Assembly (NCBI RefSeq): GCF_019966515.1 | Contig: NZ_JAIMIB010000015.1 | Location: 62,001-126,000 of the forward strand | DNA length: 64,000 nucleotides | Direction: 5' to 3' | Source: Roseovarius aestuarii | Lineage (GTDB): Bacteria > Pseudomonadota > Alphaproteobacteria > Rhodobacterales > Rhodobacteraceae | Shown: positions 33,505-42,687 of the stretch, piece after piece | Layout: each line of letters begins with the position of its first letter | Numbering within the stretch: the stretch's first letter is position 1 | Made by a program: the position numbers and the translations under genes | Notes under the pieces: generated by a model | What the model was told of the DNA's origin: nothing | Databases searched by the model: none | Seen by the model: the letters and a program-made list of their open reading frames with translations, nothing else

Positions 33505-36500
33505 CTAATTGCACGCGTTCACATATTTGATGCTGCTCGAAACATTTTCTTTCCAATATTGGCGACTGATACCGCCCCCCAAAAAGGAGCATACTCCCGC
33601 AATCAACTCGGTTGGACGCCAAACGAAATCTTGGATCGTTTTGCTGTCCATATGAGCGAGACCGGTGACGCGAAAACTCATTTCATTAGGCAAAAAGAAT
33701 GCACTTTCGAACCCGTTAGGAAATTCTCGCGAATAGACTCGCCTACCATCGCTCAACCGAACAATGTCGATCTCAGTTCCGCCCTTTAAGAATTTCAATT
33801 TGTTTCTAATGCTGGGCCCATTTGCCCAATCAGGGGAACTCAAAATCATCAGGTGTGACTTCGAGCTGTTCAACTCTACAGATACAACATTATTTTTGGA
33901 TGCGATTTCCTTTGTTGCACCAGAACCTATGTCAAACGCTTGAATTTGAAACCTTACGTTTCGATCATCAATTATCACGGTAGGTATAGCTAGCAGAATT
34001 TTTCCTTCGTACGTGCTACTGGCAATCACGGGAAGCATACTCAAAGAGCGATCACCGGCCGTAACGCGTCCTAAATCGAAAATTTTTAGTTCTTCCGACT
34101 CAGATGTCAGGTCAATTTTCCACAAGGAAAGTGAACCAAGCCGCTCGTGATCGCGGTCCTCGTCAAGGACAGCCGAAACAACTATCACACTATTGTCGTC
34201 TACCAAAGATGCACCTAGGATGTTTTGCCCCGCGGGCACAGCGAGCTTCCGAACCCAAAATTCCTTACCTTCAATACGATGAACAACTGTAATTCGGTCT
34301 CGAACGTCGGCGTCATCTTCAAATGACCAATCCCCTTCCGCTGTGTAGTATGCGTAGCGCCCGTCAGAACTAATTCTCTTTCCAATCGACCTTTCTAGCG
34401 TAAAATCAGTTCTTCGAAATTTTTCGGTATGAATACACGCTCGATCAGGGATCGACGCCAGACAAATCACATCGTCAAAGCTGCGAGAATCGAACGAGAT
34501 AAGTGCAAACTTGCCCTTTTCGTCGAATTCAACACCCACGACCTCTCCAGGGCCCGATTTCAAGTGTATCTGGTACCACTCCGATGTGTCAAAATCCCAT
34601 AGCGTAGCTCCCAGCTGATCCTTAAATGGCGTCAATTCAAGATCTTCATTAGCCGAGACGAAAAGAGGTGGTTTGTTTTCATCCGCAATGAAAATCGTCG
34701 TTCCATAGGATCTCTTGGATTCCACGAGACCTGGTGTGGTCGACGCGTCGACTTCGTGAAGTTCGAGTGGTGTATGGTATAACAGTGCCCCTTGATTGAA
34801 ATTGAGAACCCCGCCTCTTATGCTGGCTTCGCTGATCGCAAAAGCATCTTGTTTTGATGTTGTATCCCTGAGACGAAGACCTTTTCCTTGCTCCAACGCA
34901 AGTATCAACGTTCCATCATCAGACACCGACAATATACTCGGGTTAGGGTCGTCGCCAATTAAGTCATTGCCAACATAGGTAATTCCGTCTTTTTGCACAC
35001 CGTATATCCCAATGCGGATAAATCCGAACTCCGTGTCGCGCTCAACTATGGCAAAGTACTTGGAATTCGTGCTCCATGTGATGCTACCTAAAATGTTTTC
35101 GATACGGCCTTCCGGTTTTGGTAAAACTGAATCTGTGGTTGGAGGGTTGAAAGTGCTACCCGACAACGAGTATTTACCCAGGATTTCAAATTGCCCATTG
35201 TTCGAGCGACGAAAATTAAGAACGTGAGCACCGTTAGCGTCTTGCAGGGTTGCCATGACGAATTGACCGTCTGGAGACAAGGCACTTGATGAAATAAAAC
35301 CGTCACTGTCGGCGACCGTGATTTGAGAAAGCTTGTCGCCAGTGGCAACAATTATTGTGCGATTTTCTGTGCCAAACGTTCGTAGGTGGAATGTATTGGT
35401 AGCAAATGAAAAGTCACATTCATCGTAGAATCCCGCTAGTTCGTGTTTTGCTTGGTCAATCACCTGTTGTTCTGGAGCTAATTCAACGAAAATGAGGTGT
35501 ACGAAATCTTTCTCGTCTTCGAAGTCAGGTTCCTCCGCAATACACAATGCAAGCGATTTACCATCATTCGCCAAATGTGCTCTTGTTTTGCCTGTGAGCG
35601 GCGAAAATAGGCCGGGGATACTTCCGAAACTTACAAATTGCGAGAGGTTTTCTGTAAGATCAAACTCTTGCCAGTCACCGCTGGCCATGTTTGCAAGCTG
35701 CAACGCTACATGGATTTCACTTTTCTGGGCATCTACCTGATTATTAACAATCAGCTTGCCAACTCTCCCGCCATCCGTCGAATAGAATATGGCGGGGCGC
35801 TGTCCTAGCGCAAATGGCGTGCCCGGTTCCAATAAACGTATGGTCTTTCTCAAATCCTCCCTTTCAGGAGCGACAAAATACATCGATTGATTTATCAGGC
35901 TGGCCGCCTCTGGTGTCTGCGAAAGGAAATGGGAAGTTGCTGCCAACTTCGCAGTAGTCGCGGCACCATATAGCCTGTCTTTTTGCCAACTGAATTGGGC
36001 TTGATTCAATAGATAAGCTGCAAGGGCCTCTTTCGCCTGCCGTTGTGCTTCGACTTCGTTCGCAATCGCATTATCTCGTTGTTTTTTTGCCTCAGCTTCA
36101 TTGTCCCTTGCCAACTCAGCTTGTTTAACGGCCTCCACCTCATTTTTTTTTGCGAGCTCCGCGTTATCTCTAGCTAGTGAAGAGAAGTAATATAAGCTCA
36201 CCGAAAGCAAGATTAATCCAAGCGACGTCAGGCTTGCTACACCAAAAGCAGTTTGCCGGTATCTGATGTCAGCCCCAAATACTTCGTCTTTTTCAACACC
36301 TTCTAACCGCGCAACAATTCCCGCTACAGAAGATAGAAAATCTTGGTTCTCCTTTCGAGATAACTTTCGTTTTCCAACCATCCAGCGCAGATCAACATAA
36401 AGTGGTTCTGAATCGAGGCGATCTTGCAGAATTTGCGGTAACGCATTTCCCTTAAAGGCGTGCCTTTCGCCTCTCTCTGCCGGCTGCCAAGCGAGTTCAC

Positions 36501-36816
36501 CTTCCAACAGTACGATTATTATGTCTTCTAGCGTTTTTCCGGAGTTCAGAAAGTACTCCACCTCCCGCTGAACCCAATCCGATTGAGCCGCGTCCGGGGT
36601 AGCGCAGAGTATAAGGAAGTCAGAGTCTGAAAGCGCGGTGGCGATGGAATTCCAAAGGTTAGGTTGCGCCTTGAGCGCTGTACGATCTCGAAATATTGGT
36701 CGCCCACGAACCCTATAGGCCGGAATCGCTAAACGAGCCATTCCGCGATGAAGTCGATCGATTGCATTACTGTTGTCGCTATGTACATACGATATAAAAG
36801 CGCGATAGCGAGACAT
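33505..36816 (-). CDS. membrane TIR protein with large beta-propeller region
   Basis: 1,103 residues: TIR domain (about 1-150) with YRAFISYVHSDN, FRDRTALKA and DWVQREVEYFL (Glu85 at the catalytic site); a membrane helix near 205-225 (GVASLTSLGLILLSVSLYYF); an Ala/Glu/Lys-rich coiled coil (225-275, repeats of LARDNEAEAKKQ type); and a long C-terminal region (about 310-1,090) of irregular beta-propeller strands (for example LSPDGQFVMATLQ, ISSDGRYAYYT). It likely senses with the propeller and cuts NAD or signals with the TIR. It follows the patatin gene by 48 bp on the same strand, so the two form an operon. Confidence 0.87.
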   Translation of the reverse strand: MSRYRAFISYVHSDNSNAIDRLHRGMARLAIPAYRVRGRPIFRDRTALKAQPNLWNSIATALSDSDFLILCATPDAAQSDWVQREVEYFLNSGKTLEDIIIVLLEGELAWQPAERGERHAFKGNALPQILQDRLDSEPLYVDLRWMVGKRKLSRKENQDFLSSVAGIVARLEGVEKDEVFGADIRYRQTAFGVASLTSLGLILLSVSLYYFSSLARDNAELAKKNEVEAVKQAELARDNEAEAKKQRDNAIANEVEAQRQAKEALAAYLLNQAQFSWQKDRLYGAATTAKLAATSHFLSQTPEAASLINQSMYFVAPEREDLRKTIRLLEPGTPFALGQRPAIFYSTDGGRVGKLIVNNQVDAQKSEIHVALQLANMASGDWQEFDLTENLSQFVSFGSIPGLFSPLTGKTRAHLANDGKSLALCIAEEPDFEDEKDFVHLIFVELAPEQQVIDQAKHELAGFYDECDFSFATNTFHLRTFGTENRTIIVATGDKLSQITVADSDGFISSSALSPDGQFVMATLQDANGAHVLNFRRSNNGQFEILGKYSLSGSTFNPPTTDSVLPKPEGRIENILGSITWSTNSKYFAIVERDTEFGFIRIGIYGVQKDGITYVGNDLIGDDPNPSILSVSDDGTLILALEQGKGLRLRDTTSKQDAFAISEASIRGGVLNFNQGALLYHTPLELHEVDASTTPGLVESKRSYGTTIFIADENKPPLFVSANEDLELTPFKDQLGATLWDFDTSEWYQIHLKSGPGEVVGVEFDEKGKFALISFDSRSFDDVICLASIPDRACIHTEKFRRTDFTLERSIGKRISSDGRYAYYTAEGDWSFEDDADVRDRITVVHRIEGKEFWVRKLAVPAGQNILGASLVDDNSVIVVSAVLDEDRDHERLGSLSLWKIDLTSESEELKIFDLGRVTAGDRSLSMLPVIASSTYEGKILLAIPTVIIDDRNVRFQIQAFDIGSGATKEIASKNNVVSVELNSSKSHLMILSSPDWANGPSIRNKLKFLKGGTEIDIVRLSDGRRVYSREFPNGFESAFFLPNEMSFRVTGLAHMDSKTIQDFVWRPTELIAGVCSFLGGGISRQYWKENVSSSIKYVNACN

Positions 36817-36864
36817 AAGCCTTCATCCTTGTTTGCTATCAATTGCTTTCAGCGGCCTCAGTCA

Positions 36865-37833
36865 TTATCCGCCAACTTGCAAGGTTGGCCCAAATTTTGG
36901 AGCCGCAACTCCATTCAAGAATTGCTCTTTCACCACTTTCTTGTGTTCAATCTTTCTGGCCTGATTTCGCCCCAATGCTACAAGTCTCTCGATCTTTTCA
37001 AGGCGTCCGTCATCCATGCTGAATTCATTTGCAGGTACAATGTGATCAATACGATGATATCGATCTTTTAGAAGCAGTTTGGCCTGAGCCGATGCAGATT
37101 CTGCTTGTCCGCGCATCAGTAGGTCAATTAGCCCGATATTCCAACGTAGCGCACCCGAGTGTTCGTGTTGAGCTATTGTGTGGGCAGAATATGTTGTGCC
37201 GATACTAAGAATTGCTATTTCCGAAATAGGCTGATCTAGAAACGCTACTGCCTCCACCAAACCTATCATGCTTGGGTTGTTTGCCCATACGCCTCCGTCG
37301 ACATATTGTGATCCTTTGAAATCCACCGTCCTGGCGGCCTTGAAGTAGGTAGGAGCTGCAGACGTTGCCAAGGCAACATCTATTGCCGAAAGATCAATGT
37401 CGTGCACGAAATCAGGTGTGTGAGCTGTTTTGAATAGGTATATTCTGCCCTCGACTGCATCATATGCTGGTATAACCAACCTGTTAGTAGCGTTTCCAAT
37501 TCTCAATTCACCTAAGATGGCGGAGAGTTCAGATCTCAAAGGAGCTTGCGAAAGTTTTGGCGCCAAAAGTTGACGAAGGGAGGCTCGAGCTCGAGCGAAC
37601 CGACTTGTGTGAGGAAAGATATTTGGCCCTTTGTCTTGATAAAAACTCAGAAGATCAGAGGAAGAGAATCCCAAACCAAGCCCTAGTGCAAGAATGCCTC
37701 CGGTAGATGTACCGACAATAAGGTCAAAGTGGGAGGAAACAGGTTCGCCAATTTGCTCTTCAAGTTCGCAAAGAACAGATGCGGTGAAAGCACCTAGAAT
37801 TCCACCTCCATCAAGGCAAAGTATTCTGAACAT
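36865..37833 (-). CDS. patatin-like phospholipase (CapV-like)
   Basis: 322 residues with every patatin element: anion hole DGGGILG (8-14), the nucleophile elbow GTSTGG (serine near 44) and the catalytic DGG in YVDGGVWANNPS (aspartate near 178). The family hydrolyses phospholipids; CapV of CBASS and several other defence effectors belong to it and damage the cell membrane on activation. There is no cyclase gene nearby; the co-operonic TIR-propeller gene downstream is the more likely activator. Start ATG at 37833 has GGAAAAAA upstream. Neighbouring IS remnant and recombinase-tail copy suggest transfer. Confidence 0.9.
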   Translation of the reverse strand: MFRILCLDGGGILGAFTASVLCELEEQIGEPVSSHFDLIVGTSTGGILALGLGLGFSSSDLLSFYQDKGPNIFPHTSRFARARASLRQLLAPKLSQAPLRSELSAILGELRIGNATNRLVIPAYDAVEGRIYLFKTAHTPDFVHDIDLSAIDVALATSAAPTYFKAARTVDFKGSQYVDGGVWANNPSMIGLVEAVAFLDQPISEIAILSIGTTYSAHTIAQHEHSGALRWNIGLIDLLMRGQAESASAQAKLLLKDRYHRIDHIVPANEFSMDDGRLEKIERLVALGRNQARKIEHKKVVKEQFLNGVAAPKFGPTLQVGG

Positions 37834-37966
37834 ATATTTTTTCCAATGTACTAGATCACCACTAACCTTAACGCATCTGTCAAGAGTAGACTAGACTCGC
37901 GACGACGCAGCGATTGCAAACTTCTAAGTGGACCTGTCGCGTTTCTGTGCCGTCCCGAGTGCTCGT

Positions 37967-38090
37967 TTAGGCCGCTTTCCCTTCGAATGCGACAGGGCTT
38001 TTCCAGCCCAGTGCTGAGTGCCGTCTGTGCGGACTTTAGGAGCCGTTGATGTATTCGAAAATTGCCGGTTCTGCGGCCCTGCGGGTTGGC
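37967..38090 (-). pseudogene. C-terminal fragment of IS3-family transposase
   Basis: The minus strand reads AIFEYINGS, a TAA stop, then SPHRRHSALGWKSPVAFEG and a final stop. R-x-HSALG-x-x-SP-x-x-FE is the C-terminal signature of IS3-family orfB transposases. The internal stop and missing rest show a dead remnant. No terminal inverted repeats were found around it. Confidence 0.7.
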
Positions 38091-38367
38091 CACGAACTTC
38101 GCCAGATCAGCAAGGGGTCGGACATTGAAAGCTCGCAAAAAACGAAAGCTGGAAAACTGGTAGACGTCTTGGCATGCGTGACGCGCTCAAGAATGTAGAT
38201 GTCATCCTCTACGATGAATTTGCTGATTGCCTAAAGAACCTAGAAGGCCGCTTGTCTGAAACGGGTTAGCAAACTCTCGAAATCAAGCAGCATCTCGAAA
38301 ATCAGGTGGATCCTGGTTGTTGAGAATGTATTGCCGTTTTTCAGGCGGCTTAGGTAGTGGCTCTGAT

Positions 38368-38386
38368 TTATCGAATTTTTCGATAA
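38368..38386. repeat. 19-bp palindrome, copy 1
   Basis: TTATCGA, 5-base spacer, TCGATAA. Same arms as 38449-38467 and, with 6-bp arms, 41031-41047. Lies in the recombinase-tail copy left of KAP. Confidence 0.85.
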
Positions 38387-38448
38387 GTTGGCTTTGGTTC
38401 TTGAGGTTTAGTCTCCACAACTCAGGCCTCTCGCGAAATGGTTCTGAA

Positions 38449-38467
38449 TTATCGAAATGCTCGATAA
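38449..38467. repeat. 19-bp palindrome, copy 2
   Basis: TTATCGA-AATGC-TCGATAA, with the same spacer as the copy within the intact recombinase gene at 41031-41047. Confidence 0.85.
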
Positions 38468-38522
38468 GTTCGATAACTGGGCCGTTTTGGTTCACCAAAG
38501 GGGACACCTTTCCCAAAATCGC

Positions 38523-38552
38523 AAAACCACCGCTCAATTGAGCGGTGGTTTT
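38523..38552. terminator. 30-bp perfect palindrome, bidirectional terminator
   Basis: AAAACCACCGCTCAA is followed directly by its exact complement ending GGTGGTTTT (38523-38552). On both strands a GC-rich stem ends in T4, so it may stop transcription in both directions upstream of KAP. Confidence 0.75.
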
Positions 38553-38654
38553 GGTTCGAGATGGGGTAGAAAAGTTCTACGCAGTTAAGCCATATTTTGA
38601 GAAGCCCAAGGGGGTATCGAACCATAGAAAAATCCACATGGTATCATTAGTGAA

Positions 38655-40931
38655 ATGCGCGATAATCTGCAGGCAAACCAACTAGAAAGAACTGATTTGG
38701 ATCACTTGATCGACAAGCCCATTGATTCACAAGATGCTGACATACTCGGTTTTCGAAATGTCGCCAAATCCTTGCTTGAAGCTATTACTGCTCAACCCAA
38801 TACTACCAGTCTCACCCTAGGTCTTGATGGATCTTGGGGGTCCGGAAAATCCAGCATTCTAAAAATGCTCGAAACATCGATTGAGAAACAAGACAACGAT
38901 GATGAAATAGGTCTCGTTGTGATACCTTTTTCGCCCTGGTTGGTGACAAACCGTACAGCGTTAGTTGCTTCGTTCTTCGCTCAACTTGGTTCTGCGATTG
39001 ATGAAGCAGAGCATAGAATTCCTAAAGATTGGGGCATATTCAAAAAGAGGGCAGCAAAATCACTGCGGAAAGCACGGAGAAAGCTGAATAGGTTTAGCAG
39101 TCTAATTTCTATCGCCTCTTCCGTGACCGCCTCTTTTGACCCCACCATGATATCGACGGTCGCTGCCGGTAGTTCTAAAGCCGCTGAAAAAATCACACGC
39201 GAAAGTGAGAAAAATCAAAAAACACTAGAGGCGATAAAGGACGAACTAACTGCTAGCTTATTGCAAATAGCCAAAGCTGACCCATCGTTCAGGATTATTG
39301 TTCTAGTTGATGATTTAGACAGGCTTGACCCTGATGACGCATTGGAGGTGCTCCGCCTAGTTAAGGCAGTGGGCGATTTTCCCGCGACAACATACTTGTT
39401 AGCCTACGACCGTGGGGCAATCGCTCATGCTATTGAACATAGCGCAAAGGTAGAAAACGGAGATCTTTACCTTGAGAAAATAATTCAATTTTCCTTCAAG
39501 GTACCACCTCTTGAGCCATTCCAACTGCGAAATTGGCTTAGATCTGAGCTCGACGAGTTATTCCCTAATTGTATTGACCCTAACACCACCCACGCATCGT
39601 CAGTATTGGATCATTGGTCAGGGAGATTGCTTCACACACCGCGAGACGTGAAAAGGCTTTTGTTTTCGTTGCGGGCAATCTGGCCTAATATCAAAGGGAA
39701 AGCTGATCTGTTAGATCTTGTCTGGCTACAGCTATTAGCTCAAAAGGCTTCAGAAAACGATAAAGATCTCTACTCTTGGGTAGTTAGGTATCTTCAGGCG
39801 ATCGAAGCCATCGCGATTGGTGGCAGTATCACTGGCGAAAAGCAAGATCGAGAACAGCTTGAAGTAATACTGACAAATCTTGGTTGGAAAAAATACGTTC
39901 ATGGCGAGAATGGAAATTCCATGGATTTCCATCATCTAGATGAATTGCTGATTGGCGTGACATCAAGTTTTTTGGGTGCGAACGAAGATGATTGGACGCA
40001 TAAACTTGATGATGCATCTCTCCAAAGATTTAGAGACGGCAAGAGACTATCATCGCCTTGGCACTGGAGGTTGTATTTTGCATTCGATGAGCCTTCCCAC
40101 GCAGTTACTGATGATGAGTGGAATGCGTTAGTCGACGCATCAAAGGAATCCGTCGAGAAATTGGCTGCGGCTATTTCGATGGTACTCGATTTTCGGGGAG
40201 GGCAGCGAAGGGACGCGGCCGATCAGATTATTAGCCGTGCCACTCATGCCGCGACTAAATCAAATCTGGAGCATCCTAACAGGTGGTTAGTTGCGATCAC
40301 CAAGCAAGCAGCGTCATTGGAAGGGCATTCAAAAATGGACCGGTTTTTTGGTCTGACCAACATATTTGAAATGCAGTATAAATTATTCGCTCGGACAATA
40401 ATGAACCAACTTCAAAACGGTGTGCGCTCCGATACCATCAAGGAAATTTTTGAACAAAAGTCGAATATTTGCCCTGCTTCAATTTTGCTTCGCGACCAAT
40501 TTCATCTTTCAAAAAAGGACGAACACGAAAAACAAGAGAAATACTTTCTGACGGATAAGGAGTTAGAAGAGGTTTCGCAGAAGCAACTAAATATCTACGA
40601 TAAACTTGATCCCAGCAGCTTTCGAGAATTGTGGTCACCTTATGATGTCCTTTACGCATGGAGAGATGTCAGCGGATCAAACACCGGCCCCAAGAAACTC
40701 CTAGATAAAGCATTTTCTGATGAAGAAGGACTAGTGAGTACACTTGAGATCTTGAAGTATGTCAGCAGCAGTTCGCAAAATGGTATCCCACGTGTACCTG
40801 AAGGGTTTTTGAAGAATTTTGTAGATACCGAGTTTCTCAAGAAGAAATTGGACTCTTATGCTGGCGGCACCGGTGCGCTGGCAGATAGGGCTGCTGATTT
40901 ATCCAAGTTGTGGTGGCCAGAGGAAAAATAG
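38655..40931 (+). CDS. KAP-family P-loop NTPase
   Basis: 758 residues. Walker A in LDGSWGSGKSSILKM (near 55-70) and Walker B in RIIVLVDDLDRLDPDDALEV (near 215-234) with the long insert between them (including helices at about 145-170 that may be membrane-associated) define the KAP class of STAND-related NTPases, which occur in prokaryotic conflict systems and in eukaryotic scaffold proteins. The region after 400 is helical and unassigned. It is a single-gene unit that lies between two copies of a recombinase tail and is convergent with the recombinase (13 bp between stops), suggesting it entered as cargo. Probably a defence switch protein; target unknown. Confidence 0.88.
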   Translation: MRDNLQANQLERTDLDHLIDKPIDSQDADILGFRNVAKSLLEAITAQPNTTSLTLGLDGSWGSGKSSILKMLETSIEKQDNDDEIGLVVIPFSPWLVTNRTALVASFFAQLGSAIDEAEHRIPKDWGIFKKRAAKSLRKARRKLNRFSSLISIASSVTASFDPTMISTVAAGSSKAAEKITRESEKNQKTLEAIKDELTASLLQIAKADPSFRIIVLVDDLDRLDPDDALEVLRLVKAVGDFPATTYLLAYDRGAIAHAIEHSAKVENGDLYLEKIIQFSFKVPPLEPFQLRNWLRSELDELFPNCIDPNTTHASSVLDHWSGRLLHTPRDVKRLLFSLRAIWPNIKGKADLLDLVWLQLLAQKASENDKDLYSWVVRYLQAIEAIAIGGSITGEKQDREQLEVILTNLGWKKYVHGENGNSMDFHHLDELLIGVTSSFLGANEDDWTHKLDDASLQRFRDGKRLSSPWHWRLYFAFDEPSHAVTDDEWNALVDASKESVEKLAAAISMVLDFRGGQRRDAADQIISRATHAATKSNLEHPNRWLVAITKQAASLEGHSKMDRFFGLTNIFEMQYKLFARTIMNQLQNGVRSDTIKEIFEQKSNICPASILLRDQFHLSKKDEHEKQEKYFLTDKELEEVSQKQLNIYDKLDPSSFRELWSPYDVLYAWRDVSGSNTGPKKLLDKAFSDEEGLVSTLEILKYVSSSSQNGIPRVPEGFLKNFVDTEFLKKKLDSYAGGTGALADRAADLSKLWWPEEK

Positions 40932-40944
40932 GTTCTCCAAGCAG

Positions 40945-42492
40945 CTATGCCGCGTTTTTAAGATTATCGGGCCGTTGATTTTTAAGATTTCGTCGCCATT
41001 GTTCTGACTTCTCGGGAATGGGTTCTGATCTATCGAAATGCTCGATAAGTTCGATAACTGGGCCGTTGTTGTTCACCAAAGGGGTCAGTTCGGAAAAATT
41101 ACGGCTCTGGAGCCACGAATATGGCTTAAGGCAAAGCTCTCTTCCGATCACCGCTCGGTTCGAGAAGCAATTTTCAATCATCCAACGTTTTTCCGCTGGC
41201 TTTGCTGATCTATGAAGCTCTGCAAGGTTTTTCATGAGTTCGAGGAACTTTTTCATTTGCGCGCCTGTCGGGTGAAATTGGGTCGATTTTCCCTGTTCTT
41301 CTTTCAGAGCAGCGAGTTCTAACTTCAACGTTCGTTTACGCTCAAAGAAGTCATCCTGGCTGATTGCATTGTCGACCAACAAGTCGGTCAGTCGAGATAA
41401 GCGAGCCATTGCCTGGTCCATGCGTAACTCAACAGAGCGAATACCTTCGTCACGCTCGTCACTGTCAATCCACGCCATCCAATCTTTTTGAAGTTGCGCC
41501 GCTTGATCGTCTGATATTTCGTACCGAGTAAATGCAGTGGATATTGCGTTCGCCAAACGATCCTCTCTGATAGTCATGGTCGGACAGGAAGAAACCTGAC
41601 AGCGGTAATAAACGCGTCCTTTCTGCAGTTCCGGGGTCATTGGTCCATCGCAATGCCCGCAACGGAACAGTCCTCGGTAGAGATGATTGTGCCGGGTGAT
41701 TTTCTTGCCTGCTTTGCCCGCCTTCACATCCTGCACCCTCTGAAACATTTGAGTATCAATTATCGGCTCATGAATGCCCTGATACACCGCACCTGTCCGT
41801 TTGATTACAATGAGGCCGGTGTAAAAGGGGTTGCCGAGAATGGTTTCAATACCGTGTTGGCTGATTGGCTTTCCCGCTAGGTTTCTCAAGCCAAGATCTT
41901 CAAGGACGGGCATCAACGATCGCATCGAATATTGACCAGAAGAATAGAGCCTAAACGCTTCTTTGATGAGTGGTGCTTTTTGCGGGCAAGGCGTTTTAGG
42001 ATTACCCCGTCCATTATCTAAATACCCAATTGGCGCACGAAACGGATACAGCCCTTGCTTGAGACGACCATTGAGGCCTTTGATACATTCTTCGCGCAGG
42101 TTATGGACGTAGTGTTCGGCGATGACAGCCTGGAGATTGGCAGCCAGACGCCCGCCTTGTGATTTGAAATCCAGGCTCTCGGTGGCGAAGAAGATGTCGA
42201 TGCCAAGACTAGGTAATTCAGATACCAGTGCCCAATCGCGTAAATTGCGAGCGCTACGGTCGATCTTGTGCATGATGAGACCTTGGGCCTCGCCTCGCTT
42301 TAGTTTTCGAAGCACCTGATTAAAGATCGGCCGACCCCTCTTGGCAGCGGTCTCCTTTTCCTCAAACCAAGCGGTGACTGTGAGATTGTGCTGACTCGCA
42401 AAAGCCGTGATGGCATCTTTCTGTGCTTCGAGGGACACCCCTTCACCTTGCTTCTGGGTGGACACTCGAATGTATCCAAAGCACGGTTTCAT
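40945..42492 (-). CDS. large serine recombinase
   Basis: 515 residues: resolvase domain (1-145) with the catalytic serine in FGYIRVSTQKQGEG near residue 11 and IMHKIDRSARNLRDWA; recombinase domain (about 150-260, APIGYLDNGRG, LGNPFYTGLIV); zinc ribbon (about 290-330, YRGLFRCGHCDGPMT, YYRCQVSSCP); coiled coil (390-440). The last 50 residues repeat-rich tail (ELIEHFDRSEP) contains palindromic DNA shared with 38283-38540. It overlaps the small upstream gene by 4 bp and belongs to the ATPase-small gene-recombinase operon. It should integrate or excise DNA at sites that may lie in its own 3' end. Confidence 0.92.
   Translation of the reverse strand: MKPCFGYIRVSTQKQGEGVSLEAQKDAITAFASQHNLTVTAWFEEKETAAKRGRPIFNQVLRKLKRGEAQGLIMHKIDRSARNLRDWALVSELPSLGIDIFFATESLDFKSQGGRLAANLQAVIAEHYVHNLREECIKGLNGRLKQGLYPFRAPIGYLDNGRGNPKTPCPQKAPLIKEAFRLYSSGQYSMRSLMPVLEDLGLRNLAGKPISQHGIETILGNPFYTGLIVIKRTGAVYQGIHEPIIDTQMFQRVQDVKAGKAGKKITRHNHLYRGLFRCGHCDGPMTPELQKGRVYYRCQVSSCPTMTIREDRLANAISTAFTRYEISDDQAAQLQKDWMAWIDSDERDEGIRSVELRMDQAMARLSRLTDLLVDNAISQDDFFERKRTLKLELAALKEEQGKSTQFHPTGAQMKKFLELMKNLAELHRSAKPAEKRWMIENCFSNRAVIGRELCLKPYSWLQSRNFSELTPLVNNNGPVIELIEHFDRSEPIPEKSEQWRRNLKNQRPDNLKNAA
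41031..41047. repeat. palindrome in the recombinase tail, copy 3
   Basis: TATCGA-AATGC-TCGATA, matching the inner 17 bp of 38449-38467. It lies within the last codons of the serine recombinase, right of KAP. Confidence 0.85.
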
Positions 42493-42686
42493 ATATCGTC
42501 TGTTTTGTGATCAGACTCTACCAAATCTTCAGAATTTTGCGAATCCGGCTCATCTCTCCAGGGCCATGACCCGTCTTCAAGCATGCGCAAATAGATGCGT
42601 TTGCAAAGTTCGAGATGTTGCCGCAGATGGTCGTCATTAGTCATGCCCCCATGGTATATCTGGCACCAAAATTCGCTAGCAGTCAT
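42489..42686 (-). CDS. small protein in recombinase operon
   Basis: 65 residues, MTASEFWCQIYHGGMTNDDH..., acidic at the C-terminus (DSQNSEDLVESDHKTDD). It starts 1 bp after the stop of the VirD4-like ATPase and overlaps the recombinase start by 4 bp, so it is translated with them. Family not recognised; small acidic proteins in this place occur in similar alphaproteobacterial recombinase operons and may assist recombination, which is inference. Confidence 0.7.
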   Translation of the reverse strand: MTASEFWCQIYHGGMTNDDHLRQHLELCKRIYLRMLEDGSWPWRDEPDSQNSEDLVESDHKTDDI

Positions 42687-42687
42687 T

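Larger units (their letters stand above)
38283..38540 (-). pseudogene. partial copy of the serine recombinase C-terminus
   Basis: The minus strand encodes SPLVNQNGPVIELIEHFDNS and then a second, diverged LIEKFDKSEP unit before a stop at 38283. The intact recombinase at 40945-42492 ends TPLVNNNGPVIELIEHFDRS... The two regions share about 64 bp with few mismatches (38440-38503 and 41021-41084). No upstream recombinase domain exists here, so this is a tail fragment; with the intact tail it brackets the KAP gene as direct repeats. Confidence 0.75.

Noticed and set aside
36865..37833. CBASS (patatin effector CapV)
   Set aside because: No CD-NTase, Cap2 or Cap3 gene nearby; the neighbour is a TIR-propeller gene.
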